64,000 nt of DNA from Cryobacterium cheniae (GCF_004403395.1 NZ_SOGN01000018.1:303-64302); one strand, 5' to 3'; shown: positions 7,964 through 17,810, counted from the first letter of the stretch. Notes: generated by a model from the sequence alone, not told the origin. A program made the numbers and translations.

Positions 7964-10153
7964 ATGCAAGCAGGTCAGCAACCGCCCCAGGAAGAAGCGA
8001 AATCCGCTCTCGAGCAGTACGGGGTCAATCTCACCGAGATCGCCAAGAGCGGCAAGCTCGACCCGGTGATCGGGCGAGACGCCGAGATCCGCCGGGTCAG
8101 CCAGGTGCTCACCCGTCGCACCAAGAACAACCCGGTGCTGATCGGGGAGCCCGGGGTGGGCAAGACCGCGGTGGTGGAGGGGCTCGCCCAGCGCATCGTG
8201 GCCGGCGACGTGGCCGATTCGCTCAAGGGCAAACAGCTGGTCTCGCTCGACCTGGCGGCCCTCGTTGCCGGGGCCAAGTATCGCGGCGAGTTCGAGGAGC
8301 GGCTCAAGGCCGTGCTCAAGGAGATCAACGACGCCGAAGGGCAGATCATCACCTTCGTCGATGAACTGCACACCCTGATGGGTGCCGGCGGCGGCGAGGG
8401 CTCCGTGGCTGCCTCGAACATGCTCAAGCCGATGCTCGCCCGCGGCGAGCTGCGCCTGATCGGGGCGACCACGCTCAACGAGTACCGCGAATTCATCGAG
8501 AAGGACGCCGCCCTCGAGCGCCGGTTCCAGCCGGTGCTGGTCGACGAGCCGAGCGTGGAAGACACCGTGGCCATCCTGCGCGGGCTCAAGGAGCGCTACG
8601 AGGCCCACCATAAGGTGTCGATCGCGGACGCGGCCCTGGTGGCCGCGGCAGCCCTCTCCAACCGGTACATCACGGCCCGGCAGCTGCCCGACAAGGCCAT
8701 CGACCTGATCGACGAGGCCGCCAGCCGGCTGCGGATGGAGATCGACTCCGCCCCGGTGGAGATCGACGAGCTGCGACGCAGCGTCGACCGGCTCAAGCTG
8801 GAGGAGCTGGCGCTGAAGAAAGAGAAGGACGACGCCTCGAAGGCGCGGCTGGAGAAGCTGCGCGGCGACCTCATGGAGCGCCAGCTGAAACTGGCCGAGC
8901 TGCAGGCGCGCTGGGACAAGGAGCGCGCCTCGCTGAACCGGATCGGCGAACTCAAAGAGCGGCTCGATACGGCCCGCAGTGCGGCCGACCGGGCCGAACG
9001 CGAGGGAAACCTGGAGAAGGCGTCCCGGCTGCTCTACGGCGACATCCCCAAGATGGAGAAGGAGCTCGCCGCGGCCGAGCAGGCCGAGTCCGACGGGCCG
9101 CGGATGGTCAACGACCAGGTCACCGCGGAGGACATCGCCGCCGTGGTCGCGATGTGGACCGGCATCCCGGTGGGCCGGCTGCTGCAGGGCGAGACGGAGA
9201 AGCTGCTGAACCTCGAGGGTGAGCTCGGGCACCGCCTGGTCGGGCAGAAGCAGGCCGTGCGGGCGGTCGCCGACGCCGTGCGCCGCAGCCGGGCCGGCAT
9301 CTCCGACCCGGACCGGCCGACCGGTTCGTTCCTCTTCCTCGGGCCGACCGGCGTGGGCAAGACGGAGCTCGCGAAGGCGCTCGCCGAGTTCCTCTTCGAC
9401 GATGAAAAAGCGATGGTGCGCATCGACATGAGCGAGTACGGGGAGAAGTTCTCCGTGTCCCGCCTGGTGGGGGCCCCTCCCGGCTACGTCGGCTACGAAC
9501 AGGGCGGGCAGCTGACCGAGGCCGTGCGCCGCCGCCCGTATTCGGTGATCCTGTTCGACGAGGTGGAGAAGGCGCATCCGGAGGTCTTCGACGTCTTGCT
9601 GCAGGTGCTCGACGACGGCCGGCTCACGGATGGCCAGGGGCGCACCGTCGACTTCCGCAACACGATCCTGGTGCTGACCTCCAATCTCGGGTCGGCATTC
9701 CTGATCGACCCGGTGCTCAGCCGCGACGAGAAGGAGGCGGCCGTGCAGGCGCTTGTGCGCCAGACGTTCAAGCCCGAGTTCGTCAACCGTCTCGACGACA
9801 TCGTCGTGTTCGAGTCGCTGTCGATGGAGGACCTCGGCCAGATCGTCGGGCTGCTCGTGGACCGGCTGGAGAAGCGGCTGGGCGAGCGCCGGCTCGAGCT
9901 GGGGGTGACCCCGGATGCCCGCACCTGGCTGGCCGAGCGGGGCTATGACCCGATCTACGGCGCGCGCCCCCTGCGGCGGCTGATGCAGACCGAGATCGAC
10001 GACAAGCTGGCGACCGCGATCCTGTCGGGCGCCGTGCGGGACGGTGACGCGGTGCGCGTGGACCTGGCGCCGGACGGGGATTCGCTCAGCGTCGCATCCG
10101 GACCGTTGGCGGTGGTGGACCCGGCCGACCTCGACGACGACGCGCTGCTGTAG
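7964..10153 (+). CDS. clpB: ClpB-type AAA+ disaggregase lacking the N-terminal Clp-N domain
   Basis: An ATP-driven disaggregase that works with DnaK. Domains in order: NBD1 with Walker A GEPGVGKT (61-68) and Walker B FVDEL (131-135); a coiled-coil middle domain (about 265-385, rich in Glu, Lys, Arg and Leu) that marks ClpB rather than ClpA/C; NBD2 with Walker A GPTGVGKT (460-467), the GYVGY pore loop, and the ARPLRRL sensor-2 arginines. At 729 residues it lacks the roughly 150-residue N-domain of full-length ClpB. The protein starts at [20 protein letters not shown], with AGAGAGG upstream and no upstream coding frame, so the short form is real here. A HAIR element upstream indicates HspR control. 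Confidence 0.93.
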   Translation: MQAGQQPPQEEAKSALEQYGVNLTEIAKSGKLDPVIGRDAEIRRVSQVLTRRTKNNPVLIGEPGVGKTAVVEGLAQRIVAGDVADSLKGKQLVSLDLAALVAGAKYRGEFEERLKAVLKEINDAEGQIITFVDELHTLMGAGGGEGSVAASNMLKPMLARGELRLIGATTLNEYREFIEKDAALERRFQPVLVDEPSVEDTVAILRGLKERYEAHHKVSIADAALVAAAALSNRYITARQLPDKAIDLIDEAASRLRMEIDSAPVEIDELRRSVDRLKLEELALKKEKDDASKARLEKLRGDLMERQLKLAELQARWDKERASLNRIGELKERLDTARSAADRAEREGNLEKASRLLYGDIPKMEKELAAAEQAESDGPRMVNDQVTAEDIAAVVAMWTGIPVGRLLQGETEKLLNLEGELGHRLVGQKQAVRAVADAVRRSRAGISDPDRPTGSFLFLGPTGVGKTELAKALAEFLFDDEKAMVRIDMSEYGEKFSVSRLVGAPPGYVGYEQGGQLTEAVRRRPYSVILFDEVEKAHPEVFDVLLQVLDDGRLTDGQGRTVDFRNTILVLTSNLGSAFLIDPVLSRDEKEAAVQALVRQTFKPEFVNRLDDIVVFESLSMEDLGQIVGLLVDRLEKRLGERRLELGVTPDARTWLAERGYDPIYGARPLRRLMQTEIDDKLATAILSGAVRDGDAVRVDLAPDGDSLSVASGPLAVVDPADLDDDALL

Positions 10154-10157
10154 AGGG

Positions 10158-10196
10158 TTCCCGCCGTTTTTCGCGCCCAGCGGAATTCGGCGGGAA
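10158..10196 (+). terminator. Hairpin after clpB
   Basis: Inverted repeat TTCCCGCCG (10158-10166) and CGGCGGGAA (10188-10196), separated by 21 bp that include a T5 run. It begins 4 bp after the clpB stop. It is a plausible transcription end, though no U-tract follows the stem. Confidence 0.45.
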
Positions 10197-10257
10197 TACC
10201 GGGTGAACGCGCCGCTCGGCCCCGGAAGCGGTCAGCGCGCTGGCTTAGGCTCGAACC

Positions 10258-11304
10258 ATGCGTGCAACAGTGATTCACGGGGAACGGGACATCCGCCTCG
10301 AAGAAGTACCCGATCCGATTCTTTCCACCGGCGGTGACGCCATCGTGCGCGTCGTTGCGGCCTGCGTCTGCGGCTCAGATCTCTGGCCCTACCGCGGCAT
10401 CCAGCCCACCGAGGAGCCGAAACGAATCGGCCACGAGTTCGTCGGAATCGTCGAGGAAATCGGCGCCGACGTCAGCCGGGTCAAGGTCGGCGACTTCGTC
10501 ATCGCGCCGTTCTACGACTGCGACAACACCTGCGTCAACTGCCAGAACGGCACCAGCACCTCGTGCCTGCACGGTGGATGGTGGGGCTCTGACGATCAGC
10601 TCGGCGGTTTCGCCGACGGCGCCCAGGGCGAGAAGGTGCGCGTGCCGCACGCGGACGGGTCGCTCGTGGCGACGCCGACGGTGCCCACGGACGCCCAGGT
10701 TCCCGGTCTTCTGACCCTCGCCGACGTCATGGGCACCGGCCACCACGCTGCGGTCTCCGCCGGTGTGACGGCGGGCAGCACCGTCGTCGTCGTCGGCGAC
10801 GGTGCGGTCGGCCTCTGCGCCGTCATCGCGGCCAAGCGGCTCGGGGCATCCCGGATCGTCGCCATGTCGCGTCACCCCGAACGACAGATCGTGGCCCGCG
10901 AGTTCGGCGCGACCGACATCGTCGAGGAGCGCGGCGAGGCCGGCGTGGCCCGCATCCGTGAGCTCTTCGACGGCATCGGCGCGGACTGTGTGCTCGAGTG
11001 CGTTGGCACCAAGGAGTCGATGGAGCAGGCCATCGCGTCGGCCCGTCCCGGCGGAATGGTCGGCTACGTGGGCGTGCCCACCGGCGGCCCGATCGACGTT
11101 CGCCCGCTGTTCGGGCGGAACGTGGGCCTGAACGGCGGCGTCGCATCCGTTCGCGGTTATGTCGAAGAGCTGCTGCCCGAAGTCCTCTCCGGCGCAATCA
11201 ACCCCGGCCGCGTGTTCGACCTGCAGCTGCCGCTGACCGAGGTCGTCGAGGCCTACGCCGCCATGGACGAGCGCCGCGCCATCAAGGTGCTGCTGCGCCC
11301 GTAG
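10258..11304 (+). CDS. Zinc-dependent medium-chain alcohol dehydrogenase
   Basis: A 348-residue MDR-family NAD(P)-dependent dehydrogenase. Catalytic zinc ligands are Cys38 (VCGSD), His59 and Glu60 (GHEF). A structural-zinc cluster is formed by Cys88, Cys92, Cys95 and Cys103; the first spacing is three residues rather than two, as in formaldehyde-dehydrogenase-like relatives. The Rossmann motif GDGAVGLCAV lies near 180. The substrate is unknown. It stands alone, facing a convergent oxidoreductase gene, with a hairpin-forming repeat between them. Confidence 0.92.
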   Translation: MRATVIHGERDIRLEEVPDPILSTGGDAIVRVVAACVCGSDLWPYRGIQPTEEPKRIGHEFVGIVEEIGADVSRVKVGDFVIAPFYDCDNTCVNCQNGTSTSCLHGGWWGSDDQLGGFADGAQGEKVRVPHADGSLVATPTVPTDAQVPGLLTLADVMGTGHHAAVSAGVTAGSTVVVVGDGAVGLCAVIAAKRLGASRIVAMSRHPERQIVAREFGATDIVEERGEAGVARIRELFDGIGADCVLECVGTKESMEQAIASARPGGMVGYVGVPTGGPIDVRPLFGRNVGLNGGVASVRGYVEELLPEVLSGAINPGRVFDLQLPLTEVVEAYAAMDERRAIKVLLRP

Positions 11305-11317
11305 CCCCGGAGATCGG

Positions 11318-11349
11318 GCCTGTCGGGATCTCGACAGGCTCGATCACCG
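11318..11349. repeat. Hairpin plus second copy of the dispersed 23-bp repeat, between convergent genes
   Basis: GCCTGTCG (11318-11325) and CGACAGGC (11332-11339) form an 8-bp stem with a 6-base loop. It overlaps positions 11327-11349, which match the element at 6268-6290 at 20 of 23 positions. Its place between two convergent stop codons suggests a bidirectional terminator carried by a dispersed repeat. Confidence 0.55.
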
Positions 11350-11356
11350 CGACCGG

Positions 11357-12784
11357 TCAGCCCTCCGGGAGGGGCTTCGGTTGCTCCAGAAGGAGTCGGC
11401 GCGCGGTCAGGCCGATGACCGCGCTGTAGGTGGGGTAGGCGAAGCGCACCCCGGCCAGGGTGGCGACGTCGACGCCGGCGGCCATCGCCGTCGTCACGGA
11501 TTGGATCACCTCGACCGCGTTCTCCCCGGTGGCATGGGCGCCGAGGATCAGTTCCCGGCGTCGGTCGGCGATCAGCTTGAGGAACCCGGGTTCCCGGCCG
11601 TCGATCACAGCACGGTCGAGTTCGGTGTAAGGCACTGTCGCGACGACGCAGTGCGGGTCGCGAGACCGGGCCTCCTCCTCGGTGAACCCCACGCCCGCGT
11701 AGTCGGGGTCGGTGAAGCCGCCGGCCGGAAGCAGGTGATGCGGTGTTCTGCGATTGGCGCCCAGCACCGCGTTCTCGGCCGCGGCTTCACCCTCGAACTG
11801 GGCGGCCTGCACGAGCATGTCCCGTCCGTTCGCGTCGCCGACCGCAAAGATGTGGGGCACGACGCTCCGGAAATACAGGTCCACCGGAATCGCCGACCGC
11901 GCGGTGGTGATGCCGGCCTTGTCGAGCCCCAGGTCGTCGACATCCGCCGGCCAGCCCGTGGACATGACGACGGCGTCGAAACCGGAGGACTGCTCCGTTC
12001 CGTTCTCGCGCCAGGACAGGGTGAGAGTTCCGTCGGCTTCCTGCTCGATCGCCGCCACCGTTTCAATGCCCGTGTGCACGGCCACACCCTGCTGGCGGAA
12101 CGCCGCCGACACCGTGGCGGAGATGTTGGAATCCGAAGCCGTCAGGATGCGCGGGGCGACGTCGAGCACGGTCACGGCCGAGCCGAACGAGCTGAAAACC
12201 GTGACCAGTTGCGCGCCGGTGTTGCCGGCGCCGATCACGGCAACCCGTCGGGGCAGTTCTGTCAGTTTCAGGATGTCTTCCGGGACGGTTGCCAGGTGCG
12301 CCCCCGGCACGGGCAGTCGCCGAGAGTGCCCGCCGACGCAGATCAGGAACGTATCGGCGGTGAGGAGGCGGCCGGTGTCCAGGATCACGGAGTGCGGATC
12401 GATGAAACGCGCCCGGCCTTCCAGAACCAGCTCGATTCCCGAAGCCTCGAACCGCTCGGCCTCGCTCTTGATCGAGCGCACCTTGTTCACTCGCGACTGC
12501 ACCCGCTCGACCATTGTGGCCCAGTCGATGCGCGGGTCATTGACCACGATTCCATAGGTATCCGCCGTGCGCACCTCGCGCATCAGGCGCGCGGCCTTGG
12601 CAAGCACCCTCGTCGGCACGCACCCCGTGTTCACGCAGGTTCCGCCGAGCCGGTCCGCTTCCGCCACGGCGACCCGGGCTCCCAGTTCGGCGGCCCGGAG
12701 CGCCGCGGCCGTTCCGGCCGGCCCCGCGCCGATGACGACGACATCGAAGTGATCGGGGGCGTTTTGGGTCATCGTGTTCTCCAC
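11357..12784 (-). CDS. FAD pyridine nucleotide-disulfide oxidoreductase without the C-terminal His-Glu dyad
   Basis: A 475-residue flavoprotein of the glutathione reductase/lipoamide dehydrogenase/mercuric reductase class. The FAD dinucleotide fold is GAGPAG (19-24). The redox-active cysteines are Cys50 and Cys55 in GGTCVNTGCVP. The NAD(P) site is GAGNTGAQ near 187, and the dimerisation domain fills the last 120 residues. The usual HPTxxE dyad is YPTYSA here, with Tyr450 for His and Ala455 for Glu, so a standard disulfide substrate is doubtful. The GTG start has AGGAG 9 bp upstream; an ATG 12 bp later (12772) with GGTGGAG is an alternative. Its role is unknown; transhydrogenase or quinone/metal reductase activities are possible. 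Confidence 0.85.
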   Translation of the reverse strand: MENTMTQNAPDHFDVVVIGAGPAGTAAALRAAELGARVAVAEADRLGGTCVNTGCVPTRVLAKAARLMREVRTADTYGIVVNDPRIDWATMVERVQSRVNKVRSIKSEAERFEASGIELVLEGRARFIDPHSVILDTGRLLTADTFLICVGGHSRRLPVPGAHLATVPEDILKLTELPRRVAVIGAGNTGAQLVTVFSSFGSAVTVLDVAPRILTASDSNISATVSAAFRQQGVAVHTGIETVAAIEQEADGTLTLSWRENGTEQSSGFDAVVMSTGWPADVDDLGLDKAGITTARSAIPVDLYFRSVVPHIFAVGDANGRDMLVQAAQFEGEAAAENAVLGANRRTPHHLLPAGGFTDPDYAGVGFTEEEARSRDPHCVVATVPYTELDRAVIDGREPGFLKLIADRRRELILGAHATGENAVEVIQSVTTAMAAGVDVATLAGVRFAYPTYSAVIGLTARRLLLEQPKPLPEG

Positions 12785-12891
12785 CGGTGGTCACTCCTGG
12801 TAAGGCCCGAACGCTGTGCCGGGAAACATTAGTTGGATGACATTTCTACCGGACGGGGCTGTGGAGTCACTGTGTCGGGGTGGACCCGGGG

Positions 12892-14583
12892 CTACTCCTT
12901 GAGGAGGCCCGCTCGCACCTCGCGGCGCAGCACCTTGCCGATCAACGAGCGGGGCAGCTCATCGACCTCTACGACGGTGCGGGGCACCTTGTAGGCGGAA
13001 AGCCGGGTGCGACAGTAGGTGCGGATGGCGTCCACGTCGAGGGTGGTTCCCGGTGCCAGCACGACCGCGGCGGCGACGTCCTCGCCACCGTTCGCGCTCG
13101 GCAGCCCGACGACGGCGGCGTCGGCGACATCCGGATGCGACAGAAGGGCCGCCTCGACCTCGGAGGGGGCCACGTTGAAGCCGCCGGTGATGATGAGCTC
13201 CTTGATGCGGTCGACGACCGTGACGAAGCCGTCTGCGGAGACCCGCACGATGTCGCCGGTGCGCAGCCAGCCGCCGTCAAGCAGCGTCTTGGCGGTCTCG
13301 GTCGGCTGGTCCCAGTATCCGGAGAAGACCTGGGGGCCGCGGATGAGCAGCTCACCCTCTTCTTCGATTCCGCGGTTCACGGTGGGGTCGTCCGGGTCGA
13401 CCACCCGGATCTCGGTGCTCGGGAACGGCACGCCCACCGTGCCGGGGCGCCGGCTCGGACCCATCGGGTTGCCGACGGCGATCGGCGAGGCCTCGGTCAT
13501 GCCGTAGCCCTCGACGAGGAGCCCGCCGGTGGCGGCCTCCCACCGTTCCACAATCGACACCGGCAGGCTCATCGCCCCCGAGATGGCGAAACGGACGCTG
13601 CGCAGGCTCACATCCTTCGCCGCCGCGGCCTTCACGAGCCGGTCGTAGATCGGCGGGACGGCCGGCATGAACGTGGGCGGGGTGCGCCGGGCCGCATCGA
13701 GCAGCAGCCCCTCGTCGAACTTGGGGAACAGCACGAGCCGGGCGCCGGTGGCCATCGCGAACGTCAGGCACAGGGTCAGGCCGTAAGCGTGGAACATGGG
13801 CAGGACCGCGTAGAAGACCTCCTCGCCGGGGCGCAGTCCCTGCACCCAGGCCTCACCCTGGAGGGCGTTCGAGCGCAGGTTGAAGTGGCTGAGGATGGCG
13901 CCCTTCGGGGTGCCGGTGGTGCCGCTGGTGTACTGGAGCGCGGCCGTGTCGGTGACCTGCGGGCGCGGGTGGTTCGGGCGCAGCTTGCGCGAGTCGACGA
14001 TCCCGGCCCAGGTGAAGACATCCTTGCCCAGCGGGCCAGCGGTCAACGCCTCGCGCGACTCGCGGGCCTTGGTGATCGGCAGCTTGAGCAGGAGCCGCTT
14101 GGCGAGAGGCATCGCCTCCGTCAGGTTCACGGCGATCACGGTGCGCAGGCCGAGGTCGGCGGGGAAATCGGTGACGGTCTTGTAGACCTTGTCCCAGACG
14201 ATGGCCACGCGGGCGCCGTGGTCCTCGAACTGGTGCCGGAGCTCGCGCTCGGTGTAGAGCGGATTGTGCTCGACGACGATCGCGCCCAGGCGCAGCACCG
14301 CGTAGAAGGCCACCACGTGCTGCGGGCAGTTCGGCAGCACGAGCGCCACCCGGTCACCGGGCTTGACGCCGAGGCGGAGCAGGCCGTTCGCGGCGCGGGA
14401 GATCTGCTCGCCGAGTTCGGCGTAGGTGGTGGTGGCGCCGAAGAAGTCGAGGGCCACGCTGGGGCCGAACCGGCGCGCGGAGGTCTCGATCATGTCCGAG
14501 AGCGTGTCGGTCGGCTCCTGGATGGTGTTCGGAACCCCGGGGGCGTAGGAGCCGAGCCAGGGTTTGTTTTCGAAGACGTTCAT
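12892..14583 (-). CDS. Long-chain fatty acid-CoA ligase (AMP-binding)
   Basis: Activates fatty acids to acyl-CoA via an acyl-adenylate. The 563-residue protein shows the AMP-binding P-loop YTSGTTGTPKG (218-228), the adenylate-binding GYGMTEAS, the GWLRTGD hinge region, the DRIKELIITGGFNV loop, and the catalytic C-terminal Lys550 in IGKVLRRE. No transmembrane segment is apparent. Its start ATG overlaps the stop of the upstream aldolase gene (ATGA), so translation is probably coupled. Such overlap is common in this genome and does not by itself link the pathways. Confidence 0.93.
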   Translation of the reverse strand: MNVFENKPWLGSYAPGVPNTIQEPTDTLSDMIETSARRFGPSVALDFFGATTTYAELGEQISRAANGLLRLGVKPGDRVALVLPNCPQHVVAFYAVLRLGAIVVEHNPLYTERELRHQFEDHGARVAIVWDKVYKTVTDFPADLGLRTVIAVNLTEAMPLAKRLLLKLPITKARESREALTAGPLGKDVFTWAGIVDSRKLRPNHPRPQVTDTAALQYTSGTTGTPKGAILSHFNLRSNALQGEAWVQGLRPGEEVFYAVLPMFHAYGLTLCLTFAMATGARLVLFPKFDEGLLLDAARRTPPTFMPAVPPIYDRLVKAAAAKDVSLRSVRFAISGAMSLPVSIVERWEAATGGLLVEGYGMTEASPIAVGNPMGPSRRPGTVGVPFPSTEIRVVDPDDPTVNRGIEEEGELLIRGPQVFSGYWDQPTETAKTLLDGGWLRTGDIVRVSADGFVTVVDRIKELIITGGFNVAPSEVEAALLSHPDVADAAVVGLPSANGGEDVAAAVVLAPGTTLDVDAIRTYCRTRLSAYKVPRTVVEVDELPRSLIGKVLRREVRAGLLKE

Positions 14584-15668
14584 CGGGCTGCCAGCTCTCG
14601 GATCAGGGCCGCGACGAAAGCGTCGATGTCGGCCTCATCGGTGTCGAAGCCGCACATCCAGCGCACCTCGTTGGTCGCGGGGTCCCAATCGTAGAACCGG
14701 AAGTGTCCGCGCAGGCGATCGGACACGCCGGGCGGCAGGATGGCGAAGATCGCATTGGCCTGGGTGTTCTGGGTGAAGGACAGCCCCTCGATCTCACCGG
14801 CGGCGATGCCTGCCTCGAGGGCGGTGCGCAGACGCCTGGCCATGGCGTTGGCGTGGCTCGCGTTCCGAAGCCAGAGGTCGCCGCCCAGCAGCGCGATCAG
14901 CTGGGCCGAGATGAAGCGCATCTTCGAGGCCAGCTGCATGTTCAGTTTGCGCAGGTAGATCAGGCCCGCGGATGCCTCCGGGTTCAGTACCACGACACAC
15001 TCGCCGTACATCATGCCGTTCTTGGTGCCGCCGAAGCTGAGCACGTCGACGCCGGCGTCCCGGGTGAAGGCGCGGAACGGCAGGCCCAGGGAGGCGGCGG
15101 CGTTGGACAGTCGGGCACCGTCCATGTGCAGCTTCATGCCGTTGGCGTGCGCATGGTCGGCGATGGCCCGCACCTCGTCGACCGTGTACGCGGTGCCGAG
15201 CTCGGTGGTCTGGGTGATCGACACGACCAGCGGCTGGGCCCGGTGCTCGTCGCCCCAGCCCCAGGCCTGCTGGTCGATCAAAGCGGGGGTGAGCTTGCCG
15301 TCGGGGGTGTCGACGGTGAGGAGCTTGATGCCGGCCACCTTTTCGGGGGCGCCCGCCTCATCCGTGTTGATGTGAGCGGTGGAGGCGCAGATCACGGCGC
15401 CCCAGCGCGGCAGCATCGACTGCAGGCCGATCACATTGGCGCCGGTGCCGTTGAAGACGGGGAAGGCCACGACGCCCGCGCCGAAGTGCTCAGCGAAGAC
15501 CTCCTGCAGCCTCGCCGTGTAGACGTCTTCGCCGTAGGCGACCTGGTGCGCGCCGTTGGCGGAGACGATCGCCTCGAGAATCTCAGGGTGCACCCCGGAG
15601 TAGTTGTCGGAGGCGAACGCGCGCAAGGAAAGGTCATGGAGTTGAGTCACCACTCCATCTTTGCGCAT
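14580..15668 (-). CDS. Threonine aldolase family (PLP-dependent beta-eliminating lyase)
   Basis: A fold-type I PLP enzyme of 362 residues, probably a low-specificity threonine aldolase making glycine and acetaldehyde. The DNYSGVHPEI N-terminus, the LHMDGAR PLP-phosphate/pyridine region and the Schiff-base Lys216 in SFGGTKNG are all family marks. The ATG at 15668 has GAGG 7 bp upstream. Its last codon overlaps the start of the acyl-CoA ligase by 4 bp. Related enzymes act on other beta-hydroxy amino acids, so the substrate is a family-level inference. Confidence 0.9.
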   Translation of the reverse strand: MRKDGVVTQLHDLSLRAFASDNYSGVHPEILEAIVSANGAHQVAYGEDVYTARLQEVFAEHFGAGVVAFPVFNGTGANVIGLQSMLPRWGAVICASTAHINTDEAGAPEKVAGIKLLTVDTPDGKLTPALIDQQAWGWGDEHRAQPLVVSITQTTELGTAYTVDEVRAIADHAHANGMKLHMDGARLSNAAASLGLPFRAFTRDAGVDVLSFGGTKNGMMYGECVVVLNPEASAGLIYLRKLNMQLASKMRFISAQLIALLGGDLWLRNASHANAMARRLRTALEAGIAAGEIEGLSFTQNTQANAIFAILPPGVSDRLRGHFRFYDWDPATNEVRWMCGFDTDEADIDAFVAALIRELAAR

Positions 15669-15701
15669 CCGTCTGCCTCGCTTCTGTGCGCTCGGTGTGG
15701 G

Positions 15702-16865
15702 TCAGCCGCGCAGGGCCTGGCGGAACGTGACGCGGGCGCCCATCCGGAGCAGGGAATTCGAGTACATACGCGAGCCCAGCAGGATGACCACGGCCGTCGA
15801 GGCGAGCAGGATCCCCAGCGAGAGCAGCGGCTCCCACCAGGCGGCGGTGCCGAGGAAGATGCGCATCGGCATGCCGACCGGGGCCGAGAACGGAATGTAG
15901 GACATGATCGCGAGCACCGTGGGGTTGTCGTTGAAGAAGATCACCAGAAAATAGGGAATCATCACGAGGAACAGCACCGGAGAGGTGGCCGAGCCCACGT
16001 CTTCCTGGCGGGAGACCATCGACGCGGTCGCGGCGAACAGCGATGCGAGCATGACGAAACCGAACGCGAAGAACACGCCGAACCAGACGATCGACGGCCC
16101 CACGGTGCCCAGCAGCCCGGTCTGGCCGGTCGTGGCCATGCCGATCGCCACCAGCAGGCCGATCGCCACGATCTGCCCGAAAGCCATGATGCTGTTGCCC
16201 ACCACCTTGCCGCCGAGCAGGGCGCGCACCGGGATGGTGGTCATCAGGATTTCGACGACCCGGGTCTGCTTCTCCTCGACGACGCTTTGCGCGATGGTCG
16301 ATCCGAACGTGATCGCGGACATGAAGAAGACCAGCCCGAAGCCCAGGGAAACAAGGTAGATCAGGCCGCCGCTCTGCTGCGTGGACGGATCGAGCAGGTC
16401 CAACGTGGGGGTCACGCTCAGAGTCGCGAGCACGTCCACCGGTGCGGAATCGAGGGCGATCACGCGTACGCCGACCGAGGCATCCGTCGCCGTGTCCGGG
16501 ACGACGGCCGCGGACACCGTGCCGGCGCGCACCAGGGCCTCGGCGTCGTCCACATCGTCGGCCTGCACCGTCGTGAAGGCCTGGGTCTGCTCGACGATCT
16601 GGGCGGCGGCACCGACGACGGCCACCTTCGGCAGGGTCTGGTTCTGACTCGCGATGCTGCCGGCGACGACGGAACCGATCGAGATCAGCAGCAGCAGGCC
16701 GGTCGAGATCAGGAAGGCCTTGCTGCGCAGCCGCGCCATGATCTCGCGGGTGGCGACGAGCCACACGCTCCGGGCGAAGGTCGGGGCCGGATACCGGGGG
16801 CGGGCCTGCACGCGGTCGGTGCCGGCGTGGTCGGTGCCGGTGCGGTCGTTCCGGGGGGCGCTCAT
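15702..16865 (-). CDS. ABC-2 type transporter permease (NatB/YhaP-like)
   Basis: A 387-residue permease with the NatB layout: a cytosolic N-tail, a first membrane helix (AFLISTGLLLLISIGSVVAG, about 50-69), a large extracytoplasmic loop of about 110 residues, then five or six clustered helices. The SVVEEKQTRVVEILMTT motif after the second helix is characteristic of ABC-2 exporters of this group. The start ATG overlaps the upstream ATPase stop (ATGA), which sets the start. With the ATPase it forms an exporter; NatAB-type systems export sodium, drugs or peptides, and the substrate is not predictable here. Confidence 0.9.
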   Translation of the reverse strand: MSAPRNDRTGTDHAGTDRVQARPRYPAPTFARSVWLVATREIMARLRSKAFLISTGLLLLISIGSVVAGSIASQNQTLPKVAVVGAAAQIVEQTQAFTTVQADDVDDAEALVRAGTVSAAVVPDTATDASVGVRVIALDSAPVDVLATLSVTPTLDLLDPSTQQSGGLIYLVSLGFGLVFFMSAITFGSTIAQSVVEEKQTRVVEILMTTIPVRALLGGKVVGNSIMAFGQIVAIGLLVAIGMATTGQTGLLGTVGPSIVWFGVFFAFGFVMLASLFAATASMVSRQEDVGSATSPVLFLVMIPYFLVIFFNDNPTVLAIMSYIPFSAPVGMPMRIFLGTAAWWEPLLSLGILLASTAVVILLGSRMYSNSLLRMGARVTFRQALRG

Positions 16866-17746
16866 CGCACGACCTCCTTGAAGATGGTGGCGAGGCTGGG
16901 CCGCTGCTGGCTGAACGACGTCACCGGGGCGCGGTCGAGGGCCTCGCGCAGCACGGCCTGGCTGGCGGCATCCGTCGCGGCCTCGAACACGGCGACCCCG
17001 TCGGAGAGGTCGAGCACAGTGATGCCGGGTACGGCGCGGATCCACTTCGCGTCGGCAATGGTGCGGAGTTCGAACCGGGGGCTGCTGTGCTGCTCGCGCA
17101 GCTGCTCGCGGGGGCCGTTCGCCCGGATCTCTCCGTCGGCGATGATCACGACGTCGTCGCAGAGGCGTTCGACGATGTCGAGCTGGTGTGAGGAGAACAG
17201 CACCGGTGCGCCCTGGGCGGCGTAGCCGGAGAGCACGCCCATGACCACCTCCACCGCGAGCGGGTCGAGGCCGGAGAAGGGTTCGTCGAGCACGAGGAAC
17301 TCCGGGTCGTGCACCAGCGCGGCGGCGATCTGGGCGCGCTGCTGGTTGCCGAGTGAGAGCGACTGCACCAGGTCGCCGGCCCGCTCGCCGAGGCCGAGCC
17401 GGTCGAGCAGCTCGGTGGTGTTGCGGCGGGCGGATGCCGAGCTCAGCCCGTGCAGGCGGGCCAGGTAGACGAGGTGCTCGCCGACCCTCATCTTCGGGTA
17501 CAGGCCGCGCTCCTCCGGCATGTAGCCGAAGCGGCGGCGGTCGTCGCCGGTCAGGGGCACGCCGTCCTGCAGCACCGTGCCGGAGTCGGCCGACAGCACT
17601 CCCAGGATGATCCGCATGGTGGTGGTCTTGCCGGCGCCGTTCGCACCGACGAAGCCGGTCAGTCGTCCACTGTCGACGCCGAAACTCACGTCGGTCAGCA
17701 CCTTCCGGGTGCCGTAGCGCTTGTTCACGTTCCGGATCTCGAGCAT
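16862..17746 (-). CDS. ABC transporter ATP-binding protein (NatA-like)
   Basis: A 294-residue ATPase partner of the downstream permease. It has Walker A GANGAGKT, Q-loop region MPEERGLYPK, signature LSLGNQQ (the LSxGN variant usual for this exporter group), Walker B FLVLDEPFSGLD and H-loop SSHQLD. About 80 residues after the ATPase core form the C-terminal regulatory part. The ATG at 17746 is preferred over a GTG 6 bp upstream because GGAGG is 7 bp before the ATG and too close to the GTG. The upstream frame is open but unlike any protein. Confidence 0.93.
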   Translation of the reverse strand: MLEIRNVNKRYGTRKVLTDVSFGVDSGRLTGFVGANGAGKTTTMRIILGVLSADSGTVLQDGVPLTGDDRRRFGYMPEERGLYPKMRVGEHLVYLARLHGLSSASARRNTTELLDRLGLGERAGDLVQSLSLGNQQRAQIAAALVHDPEFLVLDEPFSGLDPLAVEVVMGVLSGYAAQGAPVLFSSHQLDIVERLCDDVVIIADGEIRANGPREQLREQHSSPRFELRTIADAKWIRAVPGITVLDLSDGVAVFEAATDAASQAVLREALDRAPVTSFSQQRPSLATIFKEVVR

Positions 17747-17810
17747 GTCCACCCCTCCGTAGCCTCTCCCCACGACGTTAGCGGCTCGCCCCGGCGTCCG
17801 TCCCGCGTCC

